DNA of 64,000 nt. Source: Halopiger goleimassiliensis. GTDB taxonomy: Archaea > Halobacteriota > Halobacteria > Halobacteriales > Natrialbaceae. The stretch spans positions 2,059,360 through 2,123,359 of the forward strand of contig NZ_HG315690.1 of assembly GCF_000455345.1 (NCBI RefSeq), read 5' to 3'. Positions within the stretch are counted from its first letter, which is position 1; each line of letters opens with the position of its first letter. Shown here in pieces: positions 63,374 through 64,000 of the stretch. A program made the translations under genes and the position numbers. The notes beneath the pieces were generated by a model. That model had not been told where the DNA came from, ran no database searches, and worked only from the letters and a program-made list of their open reading frames with translations.

Positions 63374-64000
63374 CTAATCCATGTACCCGAGTTTTTTGAG
63401 GTGTTCTTTGACGGTATCTCGCTCGTCCACAGTGCGTGTCTCCTCCCAATCGAATCCCGTACAGAATTCACGGAGACGAGACTTCACGTGCGGATCGGTG
63501 ATCTGTTCGCCATTGATTTCGAAATCTGGACAACCCCCGTACTCGTACAACTGGGCAGTGCCGTCGTCCGATACGATAAGTTTGTGCTCGTCGTTTAGAA
63601 CGGCGATTTTACGCCGATCGTACTCGCTACCTTCGAATTCAAACGAGTCGTATCGGATCTCGGGCGTGGCTTCCGTCGAAAGGTACTCAGCGACGATCGG
63701 GCCCTCAGATGGAAGCGTCGTCGGAGATGTTTGCGATGGATCGCTGGTGAGCCACTGGTAGAGGTCGCGGAAATCGACGGGATCTGCGACCCGGACTCCT
63801 CGACCATATTCAGGGTGTCGAATGACGAGCGGAACGTGCAGCAAGGTATCGTGCACCGAGAATCGATGGGCCATCAGCCCGTGGTCGCCGATATTTTCCC
63901 CATGATCACCGACGATGACTACGATCGAGTCCGAGAGTTGACCATCGTCACGAACTGCTTCGAACAGTCGTCCTAGCTGGCAGTCGAGATAGTTGAGTTC
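63374..64000 (-). CDS. Sulfatase-like protein, C-terminal part (start outside window)
   Basis: The frame is open from 63374 to the window edge, so the N-terminal half is missing. The visible 208 codons contain the DHG metal motif SIVVIVGDHGENIGDHGLMA followed by HRFSVHDTLLHVPLVIRHPE, which is the classical sulfatase C-terminal half of the catalytic domain, and a C-terminal subdomain ending VKEHLKKLGYMD. It is convergent with the 62414 gene. An internal ATG at 63874 exists but lies inside the conserved domain, so it is not the true start. Confidence 0.85.
   Translation of the reverse strand, partial: ELNYLDCQLGRLFEAVRDDGQLSDSIVVIVGDHGENIGDHGLMAHRFSVHDTLLHVPLVIRHPEYGRGVRVADPVDFRDLYQWLTSDPSQTSPTTLPSEGPIVAEYLSTEATPEIRYDSFEFEGSEYDRRKIAVLNDEHKLIVSDDGTAQLYEYGGCPDFEINGEQITDPHVKSRLREFCTGFDWEETRTVDERDTVKEHLKKLGYMD

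Overview
The window is chromosomal DNA of a haloarchaeon (class Halobacteria; a Natrialbales-like organism is my guess, not proven). The base composition is GC-rich, the proteins are acidic, and many genes belong to families found only in haloarchaea. Many starts lie about 25-30 nt downstream of a TATA box (leaderless transcripts), and the tRNA-Trp gene carries the typical haloarchaeal intron with a box C/D guide RNA.

Layout. 1-4.6 kb: NADH dehydrogenase-like flavoprotein (cut by the window edge), arginase, a DtxR-type metal regulator with its ZIP transporter and three operator-like boxes, and a winged-helix regulator. 4.7-9.4 kb: gyrB-gyrA, separated by a 319-nt spacer built from seven perfect short hairpins. 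10-16.6 kb: NRAMP-like and TauE/SafE transporters, a universal stress protein, membrane proteins, an SGNH-like protein and glutamate-cysteine ligase. 17-20 kb: a deacetylase-like lipoprotein and the nop5-flpA rRNA methylation pair. 20-24 kb: a stress and sensing group (HTH-10 regulator, UspA protein, zinc-ribbon microprotein, APC permease-UspA fusion). 24.3-27.2 kb: trkA-trkH potassium uptake. 27-32.4 kb: RND exporter plus COG1361 protein, divergent from a TrmB regulator. 32.5-36.7 kb: DUF63 protein, inositol-phosphatase family enzyme and a histidine kinase.

36.7-44.6 kb is the accessory-looking part. Three tRNA genes (Leu-CAA, Trp-CCA with intron, Val-CAC) are each followed by copies of their own 3' ends and by nested hairpins. 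A VapBC-type toxin-antitoxin relic nearby has three nonsense codons but an otherwise intact reading frame. Small zinc-ribbon proteins, lipoproteins and HTH regulators fill the rest.

45.5-54.7 kb returns to housekeeping and membrane genes: AEC transporter, YihY/BrkB protein, CAP-domain protein, lycopene-cyclase-like half protein, a CBS-domain protein with a ribosome-hibernation-like tail, radB divergent from an RNase H-fold protein, and a two-domain winged-helix protein. From 54.9 kb the window enters a cell-surface glycan locus: a 21-22-bp tandem repeat, an STT3/AglB-like membrane protein that lacks the WWDYG motif, a sugar-nucleotide epimerase, a Wzy-like polymerase, and three alkaline-phosphatase-superfamily (sulfatase-like) proteins. 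Its last 4.8 kb is visibly more AT-rich and richer in CTAG than the rest, which suggests horizontal acquisition.
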